Positions 41,355-48,496 of a stretch of DNA of 64,000 nucleotides are shown one piece after another. The first letter of the stretch is position 1; each line of letters starts with the position of its first letter. Source of the DNA: an uncultured Oscillospiraceae bacterium. GTDB taxonomy: Bacteria; Bacillota; Clostridia; Oscillospirales; Oscillospiraceae. Both the position numbers and the translations under genes were made by a program. The stretch covers positions 1 through 64,000 of the forward strand of contig CAJUEG010000005.1 of NCBI GenBank assembly GCA_910584835.1, written 5' to 3'. Under the pieces are notes generated by a model, which saw only the letters and a list, made by a program, of their open reading frames with translations, was not told the DNA's origin and made no database searches.

Positions 41355-41699
41355 ATCGAAATCAAAATTCCAAAAGAAGTCCGCCAGCACAAGGAAAGCA
41401 TTTTCTTCGGCCTGTCCGCCCGGCAGTTTTTCTGTGCCCTGTCCGCCGTGGGGATCGCCGTGGCCGTCTACCTGCTGCTGGGCCCCGCGCTGGGCAAGGA
41501 AACCGCGAGCTGGGTGTGCATCCTGGCCGCCGCGCCCGTGGCCGTGGCTGGGTTCTTCCACTACAACGGCCTGACCCTGGAGCAATTCGCCTGGGCCTTC
41601 CTCAAGTCTGAACTGCTGTGCGCCGGGGAGCGGCGCTTTGTGTCCGAGAACTTCTACTATGCCCTGTTTCACCGAAAGGGGCGTGACGACTTTGATTAA
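41355..41699 (+). CDS. PrgI-family conjugation protein with ATC in start position
   Basis: 114 residues if begun at ATC 41355, 7 nt after GAGGTG. It reads I/M-E-I-K-I-P-K-E-V-R, the standard start of PrgI-family proteins as I recall them. Two membrane helices (about 22-40 and 45-65) and the K-x-E-L-L-C-x-x-E-R-R-F-V-S-E-N-F-Y-Y-A-L ending are typical. PrgI/VirB3-like proteins anchor the VirB4 ATPase to the membrane, and the VirB4 gene overlaps its end. The first canonical start codon (ATG 41448) would remove the first helix. Confidence 0.85.
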   Translation: MEIKIPKEVRQHKESIFFGLSARQFFCALSAVGIAVAVYLLLGPALGKETASWVCILAAAPVAVAGFFHYNGLTLEQFAWAFLKSELLCAGERRFVSENFYYALFHRKGRDDFD

Positions 41700-44019
41700 A
41701 GCCCTCACCACCGCCAACAAGAGCGAACAGGACAAGTTCACCATTCCCCGCAGCGTCCAGCAGTCCATCCCCATCAAGCGCGTCTATGAGGACGGCATCT
41801 GGCTGGTGGGCCGGAAACACAGCCGGACATGGCGTTTTTCCGATGTGAACTATGCCGCCGCCTCCGAGGACGACCAGCGCGGGATCTTCCTGTCCTATGG
41901 TGGGGTGCTCAACAGCCTGCCTACCGACGCCGCCGCCAAAGTCACCATCATCAACCGCCGCCTCAACCCCGTGGCCTTCCAGCGCGCCATGCTGATGAAG
42001 GAACAGGGGGACGGCCTGGACGAGTACCGCAGGGAGGCCAACGGCATCCTCACCCAGCGGGCGGCGGAGAGCAATAATCTTGTCCAGGAGAAGTACATCA
42101 CCCTGTCCATCCCCCAGCGGAAGATCGAGGAATCCCGCGCCTATTTCCGGCGGGTGGACGCCAATCTGTCCAAGAGCTTCGGGCGGCTGGACAGCGGGGC
42201 CCGGCCCGTGTCCAACCATGACCGGCTCCGCATCCTCCATGACTTCTTCCGCCCCGGCGAGGAACAGTATTTCACCTTCGACCAAACCGCCGCCATCCGC
42301 CGGGGGCTGGATTTCAAAGACCTGATCTGCCCGGATGGTATGCGGTTCCGGGCAAGCTATTTTGAGATGGGGGACAAGGTGGGCCGGGTGCTGTTTTTGA
42401 AGGACTACGCCAGCTATATCAAGGACAGCATGATCTCCGCCCTGTCCGACTTCCCCCGCAGCCTTATGCTGTCCATCGACATCCTGCCCATCCCCACTGA
42501 CGAGGCCGTGAAGGAAATCCAAAGCCGGATCATGGGGATCGAGACTGACATCACCCGCTGGCAGCAGCGCCAGAACGACAAGAACAACTTCACCGCCTCC
42601 ATCCCCTATGACCTGGAACAGCTTCGGGGGGAGGTCAAGGAATTTCTGTCCGACCTCACCGAACGTGACCAGCGGATGATGTTTGCCGTGGTGACGCTGG
42701 TGCATATCGCGGACAGCCTGGAGCAGCTTGACGCGGACACCGACGCCCTCTTTTCCATCGGGCGGGAGCATTTGTGCCAATTCTCCGTCCTGCGCTATCA
42801 ACAGGAGGACGGCTTGAACACCGTTTTGCCCTACGGCCTGCGCCGTGTGAAGGCCATGCGTACCCTCACCACCGAGAGCACCGCCGTCCTTATGCCCTTC
42901 CGCGTCCAGGAGATACAGGATCCCGGCGGCCTGTCCTATGGGGTGAACGCTATTTCCAAGAACCTCTTGATCTGTGACCGCAAACGGCTGATTTCCCCCC
43001 ATGCCTTTTACCTGGGCGTGTCCGGCTCCGGCAAGTCGGTGGGCATGAAGGCCACCGTGAACAACGTGATCTTGTCCACCAACGACGAGGTGATCATCAT
43101 TGACGCCGAGCGCGAGTATGGCCCGCTGACCCGTTCGCGGGGCGGCGTGGTGGTGGAGATTTCCCCCAACAGCCCCCACCACATCAACCCGTTGGAGGTG
43201 GCGGCGGAGTATGTGGACGGGGAGAACCCCATCGCCATGAAGTCCGAGCTGATCACCAGCATTTTGGAGCAGCAGATGGGGATCGGGCGGCTTTCCGGCA
43301 GCCACAAATCCATCATTGACCGCTGCACCGCCAACGTCTATCAGGACTATTTCAACAGCCGGGGCAAGGCCCCCATGCCGCTTCTGACCGACTGGCGCAA
43401 TGAGGTCATGCGGCAGGCTGACCCGGAGGCCCGGGAGATCGCCCTGGCTGCCGAGCTGATCACCGAGGGCTCTCTAAATGTGTTTGCCCATCCTGGCAAT
43501 GTGGACATGAACAACCGGATCATTACCTTCGACCTGTATGAGATGGGGGAGCAGCTTCGCCCCACCGCTCTGGTGGTGACGCTGGAGGCCATCCAGAACC
43601 GTGTCATGGAGAACCGCAAGCGGGGCAAATTTACCTGGGTGTTCCTGGATGAAGTGTATTTGTACTTCAAGTACCACTACTCCGGGGAATTTCTGTACCG
43701 GGCGTGGAAGCGGTTCCGCAAGTACGCGGGCATCATGACTGCCGCCACCCAAAACGTGGAGGAGTGCCTGAAATCCGAAACTGCCCGGCTTATGCTGGCA
43801 AACTCTGAATTTCTGCTGCTGTTCAACCAGGCGGCCACCGACCGGGCGGAGCTTGCCAAACTGCTGCATATCTCCGACACGCAAATGGGGTACATCACCA
43901 ACGCCGAGCCGGGCCACGGCCTGCTGAAAATGGGCGGCTCCCTGGTGCCCTTCGCCAACGACATCCCCAGGGACACCGAACTCTACCGCACGCTGTCCAC
44001 CACCCCCGGCGAGAATTAA
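41692..44019 (+). CDS. VirB4-type conjugation ATPase
   Basis: 775 residues from the TTG at 41692, 10 nt after AAAGGGG; a GTG at 41683 is an alternative. The N-terminal VirB4/CagE domain includes I-P-I-K-R-V-Y-E-D-G-I-W. The C-terminal P-loop domain has Walker A G-V-S-G-S-G-K-S (about 443-450), Walker B-type W-V-F-L-D-E-V-Y (about 650) and the A-T-Q-N-V-E-E motif. It powers assembly of the transfer apparatus. It overlaps the PrgI gene by 8 bp, and a palindrome copy begins within 2 bp of its stop. Confidence 0.94.
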   Translation: MIKALTTANKSEQDKFTIPRSVQQSIPIKRVYEDGIWLVGRKHSRTWRFSDVNYAAASEDDQRGIFLSYGGVLNSLPTDAAAKVTIINRRLNPVAFQRAMLMKEQGDGLDEYRREANGILTQRAAESNNLVQEKYITLSIPQRKIEESRAYFRRVDANLSKSFGRLDSGARPVSNHDRLRILHDFFRPGEEQYFTFDQTAAIRRGLDFKDLICPDGMRFRASYFEMGDKVGRVLFLKDYASYIKDSMISALSDFPRSLMLSIDILPIPTDEAVKEIQSRIMGIETDITRWQQRQNDKNNFTASIPYDLEQLRGEVKEFLSDLTERDQRMMFAVVTLVHIADSLEQLDADTDALFSIGREHLCQFSVLRYQQEDGLNTVLPYGLRRVKAMRTLTTESTAVLMPFRVQEIQDPGGLSYGVNAISKNLLICDRKRLISPHAFYLGVSGSGKSVGMKATVNNVILSTNDEVIIIDAEREYGPLTRSRGGVVVEISPNSPHHINPLEVAAEYVDGENPIAMKSELITSILEQQMGIGRLSGSHKSIIDRCTANVYQDYFNSRGKAPMPLLTDWRNEVMRQADPEAREIALAAELITEGSLNVFAHPGNVDMNNRIITFDLYEMGEQLRPTALVVTLEAIQNRVMENRKRGKFTWVFLDEVYLYFKYHYSGEFLYRAWKRFRKYAGIMTAATQNVEECLKSETARLMLANSEFLLLFNQAATDRAELAKLLHISDTQMGYITNAEPGHGLLKMGGSLVPFANDIPRDTELYRTLSTTPGEN

Positions 44020-44020
44020 A

Positions 44021-44033
44021 TCTCACCATGAGA
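44021..44033. repeat. ICE palindrome, copy 11
   Basis: TCTCACCATGAGA starting two bases after the virB4 stop and ending 13 bp before the cytosine methyltransferase start. Confidence 0.85.
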
Positions 44034-44046
44034 CACATTTGACCAC

Positions 44047-45111
44047 ATGGGAGAAATCACGTTAGGGAGTTTATTTGATGGGATCGGCGTGTTCCCGCTG
44101 GCGGCCCGCCGCCATGGGATCGTGCCGGTTTGGGCCAGCGAGATCGTAAAGGCCCCCATTTCCATCACCCGGCACCACTTCCCGGGCATGGAGCATTTGG
44201 GGGACATCACCAAGCTGGACGGGGGGAAGATACCCCCCGTCCATGTGCTTACCTTCGGCTCACCCTGCCAAAATTTATCTCAGATTGGCAACCGTACCGG
44301 GCTGTCCGGGGTAAAATCAAGCCTGTTTTTTCACGCGATCAGGATCATAAAAGAAATGAGGGATGCAACTGACGGACAATTTCCAGCAATCGCTGTTTGG
44401 GAGAACGTCATGGGAAGCCTTTCTTCAAATAACCGGCTGGACTATGCGGAAGTGCTCCAGGCGTTCACAGACACCGCAATTCCAATTCCTCGATCTGGAG
44501 TGTGGGCCCACGCCGGAATGGTGCGAGGCCGTGGGGTTGACCTGTGCTGGCGGCTTATGGACGCCCAATATTGGGCAGTCCCCCGGCTGGCACGACGGCA
44601 GCGTATCTTCCTCGTGGCCGGTTTTGGAGGGCGGCGTACTCACGAAATACTGTTTAAGCCCCGCCCAATGTTCCAAGTATCTCCGGCTGGCGGAGAAGGC
44701 GGGGTGCCCGCCGCCCAGGTTTATCGAGGCCCTGTTATTGAAGCAGGGGGGCGTGTACCCATCGTCCGGCCCTTCCAGCTTTTCCGAATGAGGGGGGCGG
44801 CCAATGACCGTTACCACGTCCAGTTTCGGGACAGCTTCGGCTTTCTGGACGATCCCTTCCCCACGCTGCTGGCCGGGACGGTCTACCCCTTCGCGTTCTA
44901 CTTTGCCGACGATCCTTTGGGGGGCTGTGTGCGGTTCCCGTCGGAGCTGGAATGTGAACGGCTGATGGGCCTGCCCGACGGGTGGACGAAATACGGCGCG
45001 GAGGGGGAGAAGATCAGCCCAGGCCAGCGTTACCGCGCATTAGGGAACGCCATCGCCCTGCCCTGCGCGGACTACATCATGGCGGGGATCAAAGAGGTAC
45101 TTGACCCATGA
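44047..45111 (+). CDS. C5-cytosine DNA methyltransferase
   Basis: 354 residues. Motif I is S-L-F-D-G-I-G-V-F-P-L-A, catalytic motif IV G-S-P-C-Q-N-L-S (about 71-78), motif VI W-E-N-V (about 117-120), a R-Q-R-I-F-L-V motif VIII, and the C-terminal R-Y-R-A-L-G-N-A-I. It transfers methyl groups to cytosine C5. With no partner nuclease it probably shields the element from host restriction. The middle third also carries a long second frame on the same strand. Related enzymes accompany Firmicutes ICEs and phages. Confidence 0.93.
   Translation: MGEITLGSLFDGIGVFPLAARRHGIVPVWASEIVKAPISITRHHFPGMEHLGDITKLDGGKIPPVHVLTFGSPCQNLSQIGNRTGLSGVKSSLFFHAIRIIKEMRDATDGQFPAIAVWENVMGSLSSNNRLDYAEVLQAFTDTAIPIPRSGVWAHAGMVRGRGVDLCWRLMDAQYWAVPRLARRQRIFLVAGFGGRRTHEILFKPRPMFQVSPAGGEGGVPAAQVYRGPVIEAGGRVPIVRPFQLFRMRGAANDRYHVQFRDSFGFLDDPFPTLLAGTVYPFAFYFADDPLGGCVRFPSELECERLMGLPDGWTKYGAEGEKISPGQRYRALGNAIALPCADYIMAGIKEVLDP
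44363..44791 (+). CDS. Possible overlapping gene nested in the methyltransferase
   Basis: 142 codons in another frame of the methyltransferase gene, ATG at 44363 after a weak GAGGG. The product (W-T-P-N-I-G-x-S-P ... K-Y-C-L-S-P-A-Q-C-S-K-Y-L-R-L-A-E-K-A-G) resembles, from memory, small phage/ICE proteins with K-Y-Y-L-S-P-K-A-C-x-G-I-L-R-R-A-E-K-R-G that accompany such methyltransferases. If real this is dual coding; it may equally be a remnant of a fusion between two adjacent genes. Confidence 0.45.
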   Translation: MQLTDNFQQSLFGRTSWEAFLQITGWTMRKCSRRSQTPQFQFLDLECGPTPEWCEAVGLTCAGGLWTPNIGQSPGWHDGSVSSSWPVLEGGVLTKYCLSPAQCSKYLRLAEKAGCPPPRFIEALLLKQGGVYPSSGPSSFSE

Positions 45112-45168
45112 ATCCAGGGGCGCGTCCGTCAGGGCGCGCCCCGCTGCTTTTTTAAGGAGGGGAACACC

Positions 45169-47202
45169 ATACCCAAAATAAAGGAACGGAACCAAACCGA
45201 GAAAGTAAAAGGCAAAAAGAAGGGCGGCAAACCCGCCCAGACCGCCGCCCGCCGCGTCATGACGGCCAAGCTGAAAAAGGAGCTGGCCCAGCGGAAACAG
45301 GGCGGGGGCCGTCCCACCGCCGAAATACCCCGTGATAATTTCATTGACATCACCGACGTTTCCACCAACACTACCGGCTCCGCCAGCGCCGACAGCGGCG
45401 CCGGGGCCATAGAGCAGGTGGAGCAGACCACCCAGGCCGCCGTCGATATGGGCCGCGCCACCAAGCGTGGGGCGGCCATGGCCGTGTCCAAGGTGAAGCA
45501 GAAGCGCCGGGAGATCAAGGAGCGGCGGCGCCAGCCGGACGCCCAGGGCCAGCCCCCGGACACACCGACCCCGGCCCCCGGCATCCATGGTAATGATACG
45601 CTGCCTGCATCCGATGCCCGCCATGGGCGGACAGTGGACGGGGCCGCGGCACCCCCGGCCCCCACACCGGGGGATCGTATGCGCCAGCGGGCGGTAGACC
45701 AGAGGAAGGAGCAGCTTACCCGCCCCAAGGCGGGAACACCGTCCCAGGGGGAGGCCCCAGCCTCCCCCCACTACGGCGGGCCCCGGCCTGCCCCTGGCCC
45801 TGTCGCCACAAAGCCCTCCTCCGGGAACCAATCTATCAATCCATCCATCAAAGAGCGCCCCAGGCGCTCCACGCTGCTGAAAGAGAAACCCCAGGCCGGG
45901 ACCATCCGGCCTAAGACCCGCCAAGCGGTAGAACAGGCCGCCCGTGTCCGGGCGGCCCCCACCGGCACCCCCGGCCCCACAGGGAAGAAAGCCACCACCA
46001 AGCATATCACTGACCGGGCCCGGAAGAAAGCCCAGCGGGGTATGCTCCAAAAATCCAAGCAGGCGGCCCAGGTCACCGCCGACCTGTCCAAGCGGGCAGC
46101 CCAGGCCACAGTAAAGGCGGTGAAGGAGCTGATCAACGCCCTGGCCGCCCTGGTGGGCGGGGGTGCGCTGGCCACCGCCATGTGCGTGATCTTCCTGGTG
46201 GCCGCCGTGATCGCGTCCCCCTTCGGCATCCTCTTTGCCAACGAGCCGTCCCCAGGGGCGGTGCCGCTGGCCGCCGCCGTGAATCAGATCAACATGGAGC
46301 TATCCGACAAGCTGGCCGCCCTGCAAACCGGGGACTACAGCGCCATCGACATCCAGGGCGCCGCCCCGGACTGGCGGGAGGTGGCGGCGGTGTTCGCCTG
46401 CAAGACCGCCATGGGGACGGACAGCGTGGACGTGGCCGCCCTGACCCCTGACCGGGTGGCGCGGCTAAAGGCCGTCTTTTGGGATATGTGCGCCCTTTCG
46501 TCCAGCGTGGAAACCATCGACCACCCGGCCACGGACGATACAGAAGCATGGACAGAGAGGAAGCTGCATATCACCATCACCCCCAAGAGCGCGGACGATA
46601 TGCGGACGGCCTATGCGTTTTCCGCCGACCAAAACAGCACCTTGACGGAGCTGCTGGACGAGCTGGACGTGATTGGCGGCCTGCTGGCGAACCTGGGCAT
46701 ATCGGACGAAAAGGTGATAGAAGTGCTTCAGCGTTTGCCGGACGATCTTTCCCCGGAGCGGCGGGCCGTGGTGGAAACCGCTTGTAAGCTGGTGGGGAAA
46801 GTCAACTACTTCTGGGGCGGCAAGAGCAGCGCCATCGGCTGGGACCCCCGCTGGGGCACACTGATGAAAGTCACCTCGCCGGGGAATGACACCAGCGGCA
46901 CCTACCGGCCCTTCGGCCTGGACTGTTCCGGGTTCCTGGACTGGGTGCTGAAAAATGTTGGCCTGCCCAGTGATGGGCATTGGTACATCGGCAGAAATTT
47001 GACGGCGGTTTCTACGGCCAACGCCAAACCGGGGGACTTTGCGCTCTATCCCGATTCGTCCCATATTGGCGTGGTGGTAGGCCGGAACGAGGCGGGGACA
47101 CTGCTGATCTGCCACTGTGCCAGCGGGCAGAACAACATTGTGATCACTGAGTTTTCCGCCTCCGGCTTTACCGCTGTGGGCAAGCTGTCCTTTATGGACT
47201 GA
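45169..47202 (+). CDS. Conjugative NlpC/P60 cell-wall hydrolase with ATA in start position
   Basis: 677 residues if begun at ATA 45169, 6 nt after AAGGAGGGG; the frame reads I/M-P-K-I-K-E-R-N-Q-T-E-K. The first ATG (45259) would remove 30 basic residues. A long charged, Pro-rich cytoplasmic region (1-310), a membrane helix (about 325-350), and a C-terminal NlpC/P60 domain (about 535-677) with Cys in L-D-C-S-G-F-L-D-W-V and His in S-H-I-G-V-V. It opens peptidoglycan for the mating channel, like CD1108-type proteins and TcpG/VirB1 analogues. Confidence 0.88.
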   Translation: MPKIKERNQTEKVKGKKKGGKPAQTAARRVMTAKLKKELAQRKQGGGRPTAEIPRDNFIDITDVSTNTTGSASADSGAGAIEQVEQTTQAAVDMGRATKRGAAMAVSKVKQKRREIKERRRQPDAQGQPPDTPTPAPGIHGNDTLPASDARHGRTVDGAAAPPAPTPGDRMRQRAVDQRKEQLTRPKAGTPSQGEAPASPHYGGPRPAPGPVATKPSSGNQSINPSIKERPRRSTLLKEKPQAGTIRPKTRQAVEQAARVRAAPTGTPGPTGKKATTKHITDRARKKAQRGMLQKSKQAAQVTADLSKRAAQATVKAVKELINALAALVGGGALATAMCVIFLVAAVIASPFGILFANEPSPGAVPLAAAVNQINMELSDKLAALQTGDYSAIDIQGAAPDWREVAAVFACKTAMGTDSVDVAALTPDRVARLKAVFWDMCALSSSVETIDHPATDDTEAWTERKLHITITPKSADDMRTAYAFSADQNSTLTELLDELDVIGGLLANLGISDEKVIEVLQRLPDDLSPERRAVVETACKLVGKVNYFWGGKSSAIGWDPRWGTLMKVTSPGNDTSGTYRPFGLDCSGFLDWVLKNVGLPSDGHWYIGRNLTAVSTANAKPGDFALYPDSSHIGVVVGRNEAGTLLICHCASGQNNIVITEFSASGFTAVGKLSFMD

Positions 47203-47210
47203 AAAATAAA

Positions 47211-47223
47211 TCTCACGGTGAGA
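47211..47223. repeat. ICE palindrome, copy 12
   Basis: TCTCACGGTGAGA, eight bases after the hydrolase stop. With GTGAGACA on its right it is among the closest to a parS half-site. Confidence 0.85.
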
Positions 47224-47246
47224 CACAATTCGCAGCACGAATTAAA

Positions 47247-47259
47247 TCTCACCGTGAGA
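47247..47259. repeat. ICE palindrome, copy 13
   Basis: TCTCACCGTGAGA, 36 bp from copy 12, the tightest pair in the element. Confidence 0.85.
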
Positions 47260-47293
47260 CATATTTTGTGATTCATTCCAAAACAAAGATACT

Positions 47294-47509
47294 TTATTCT
47301 TGCGGCTTGACAACTTCCGGCTCAAAACGTACAACCTCGCTGGGAGAGCAATCTAAAATCGTACATAATTTTTCCAAAGTCAGCATGGTAATGTTTTTAT
47401 TCTTTTTTAGCCAATCTAAAGTGCGGCGGTCAACTCCGGCTTGAATGAGGGCGTATTGAGTTACACCCTTTTTCTTCATTGTGTCCCATAGCGGACTGTA
47501 ATCAACCAC
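47294..47509 (-). CDS. Small XRE/Cro-type repressor
   Basis: 71 residues from the GTG at 47509, with GGGGGTGG upstream; a longer start at 47539 is possible. Helix-turn-helix: G-V-T-Q-Y-A-L-I-Q-A-G-V-D-R-R-T-L-D-W-L-K, followed by T-L-E-K-L-C-T-I-L-D-C-S-P-S-E-V, as in small single-domain XRE regulators. Divergent from the SLOG gene with a 24-bp perfect palindrome between them, its likely operator. Confidence 0.85.
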   Translation of the reverse strand: MVDYSPLWDTMKKKGVTQYALIQAGVDRRTLDWLKKNKNITMLTLEKLCTILDCSPSEVVRFEPEVVKPQE

Positions 47510-47563
47510 CTTGCCACCCCCCGGAAATAGTATCTCCATTATAGGGTGGGGCCAATAATTTGA

Positions 47564-47595
47564 ATATTGCACATATATGTGCAATATGGTATGCT
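47564..47595. promoter_or_regulatory. 24-bp perfect palindrome overlapping a sigma-A promoter
   Basis: 47564-47587 is a perfect dyad with 12-bp arms (ATATTGCACATA). It contains the -35 TTGCAC (47567-47572) of a plus-strand promoter with TATGCT at 47590-47595, 17 bp spacing. A repressor bound here would silence the SLOG gene. Confidence 0.65.
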
Positions 47596-47613
47596 GTGGC
47601 AGGGTGATTATCT

Positions 47614-48087
47614 ATGAAAAATAAAACCTGTTGCTTCACAGGCCACCGTCAGCTACCGCCAGGAGAACGGGCGGTGATTACTAACAAGCTGGAATGTACC
47701 ATAACAACCTTATACCAAACGGGTGTCTGTTACTATGGGGCCGGGGGCGCCCTGGGGTTTGACACCCTCGCCGCCCAAGCGGTACTCCATCTGCGGGAGA
47801 GCTGCCCCGGCATGAAGCTGATCCTCGTCCTGCCCTGTTTGACGCAAACGAGGGGATGGAGGCCGGAGGACGTTGCGGAGTATAAGCGCATCAAGGCCCA
47901 GGCGGATAAGGTTGTCTACACGTCCCAGCAATATACACCGGACTGTTGGCACAAGCGTAACCGTCATTTGGTGGACAACAGTGGGATATGTGTCTGCTAT
48001 CTGACAAAGAGCGACGGAGGGACGGCTTATACCGTCAAATATGCGGAAAGACAAGGACTTGAAGTAATCAATGTTGCAATAAAATAA
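47614..48087 (+). CDS. SLOG-family protein (YpsA/DUF1273-like)
   Basis: 157 residues. C-C-F-T-G-H-R near the start, Y-Y-G-A-G-G-A-L-G-F-D-T-L-A-A-Q-A and L-I-L-V-L-P-C are Rossmann-like SLOG motifs for binding nucleotides or their derivatives. Relatives are common on ICEs and prophages and have been proposed to sense nucleotide signals in conflict systems. Pairing with a divergent repressor suggests an inducible function. The substrate is unknown. Confidence 0.85.
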   Translation: MKNKTCCFTGHRQLPPGERAVITNKLECTITTLYQTGVCYYGAGGALGFDTLAAQAVLHLRESCPGMKLILVLPCLTQTRGWRPEDVAEYKRIKAQADKVVYTSQQYTPDCWHKRNRHLVDNSGICVCYLTKSDGGTAYTVKYAERQGLEVINVAIK

Positions 48088-48123
48088 ACTCTCTGTATAG
48101 GGTGTATTTCACAAAAGAATGTG

Positions 48124-48136
48124 TCCCATCATGAGA
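48124..48136. repeat. ICE palindrome, copy 14 (degenerate)
   Basis: TCCCATCATGAGA, one mismatch in the left arm, flanked by GTG and CACATTT. Confidence 0.75.
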
Positions 48137-48296
48137 CACATTTCCCACAACGACCATTTTGCAAAAAAATTAGAAAAAATGCGCTCAAACTATATGGTTA
48201 TAGAGTGGACAAAAAGCGGCCTGTTTTGGTAGAATACCATAGGTCGAAATGCGCGCGGCTGCCAGCGCATCATGTTTTGCAAAAATATCAAAGAAA

Positions 48297-48416
<120 letters not shown>

Positions 48417-48426
48417 ATATTCGCTC

Positions 48427-48471
48427 AAAAGGCCACCTGGAAAGCATTTTTGCTGTCCGGGCGGCCTTTTT
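48427..48471 (+). terminator. Hairpin before the LuxR-type gene
   Basis: AAAAGGCC (48427-48434) pairs with GGCCTTTT (48463-48470), with an inner GGAAAGCA/TGCTGTCC stem and a following T-run. It lies 26 bp before the start codon, so it may attenuate the regulator gene. Confidence 0.55.
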
Positions 48472-48496
48472 GCGCTCATTTGAGGGAGGCTGAACA

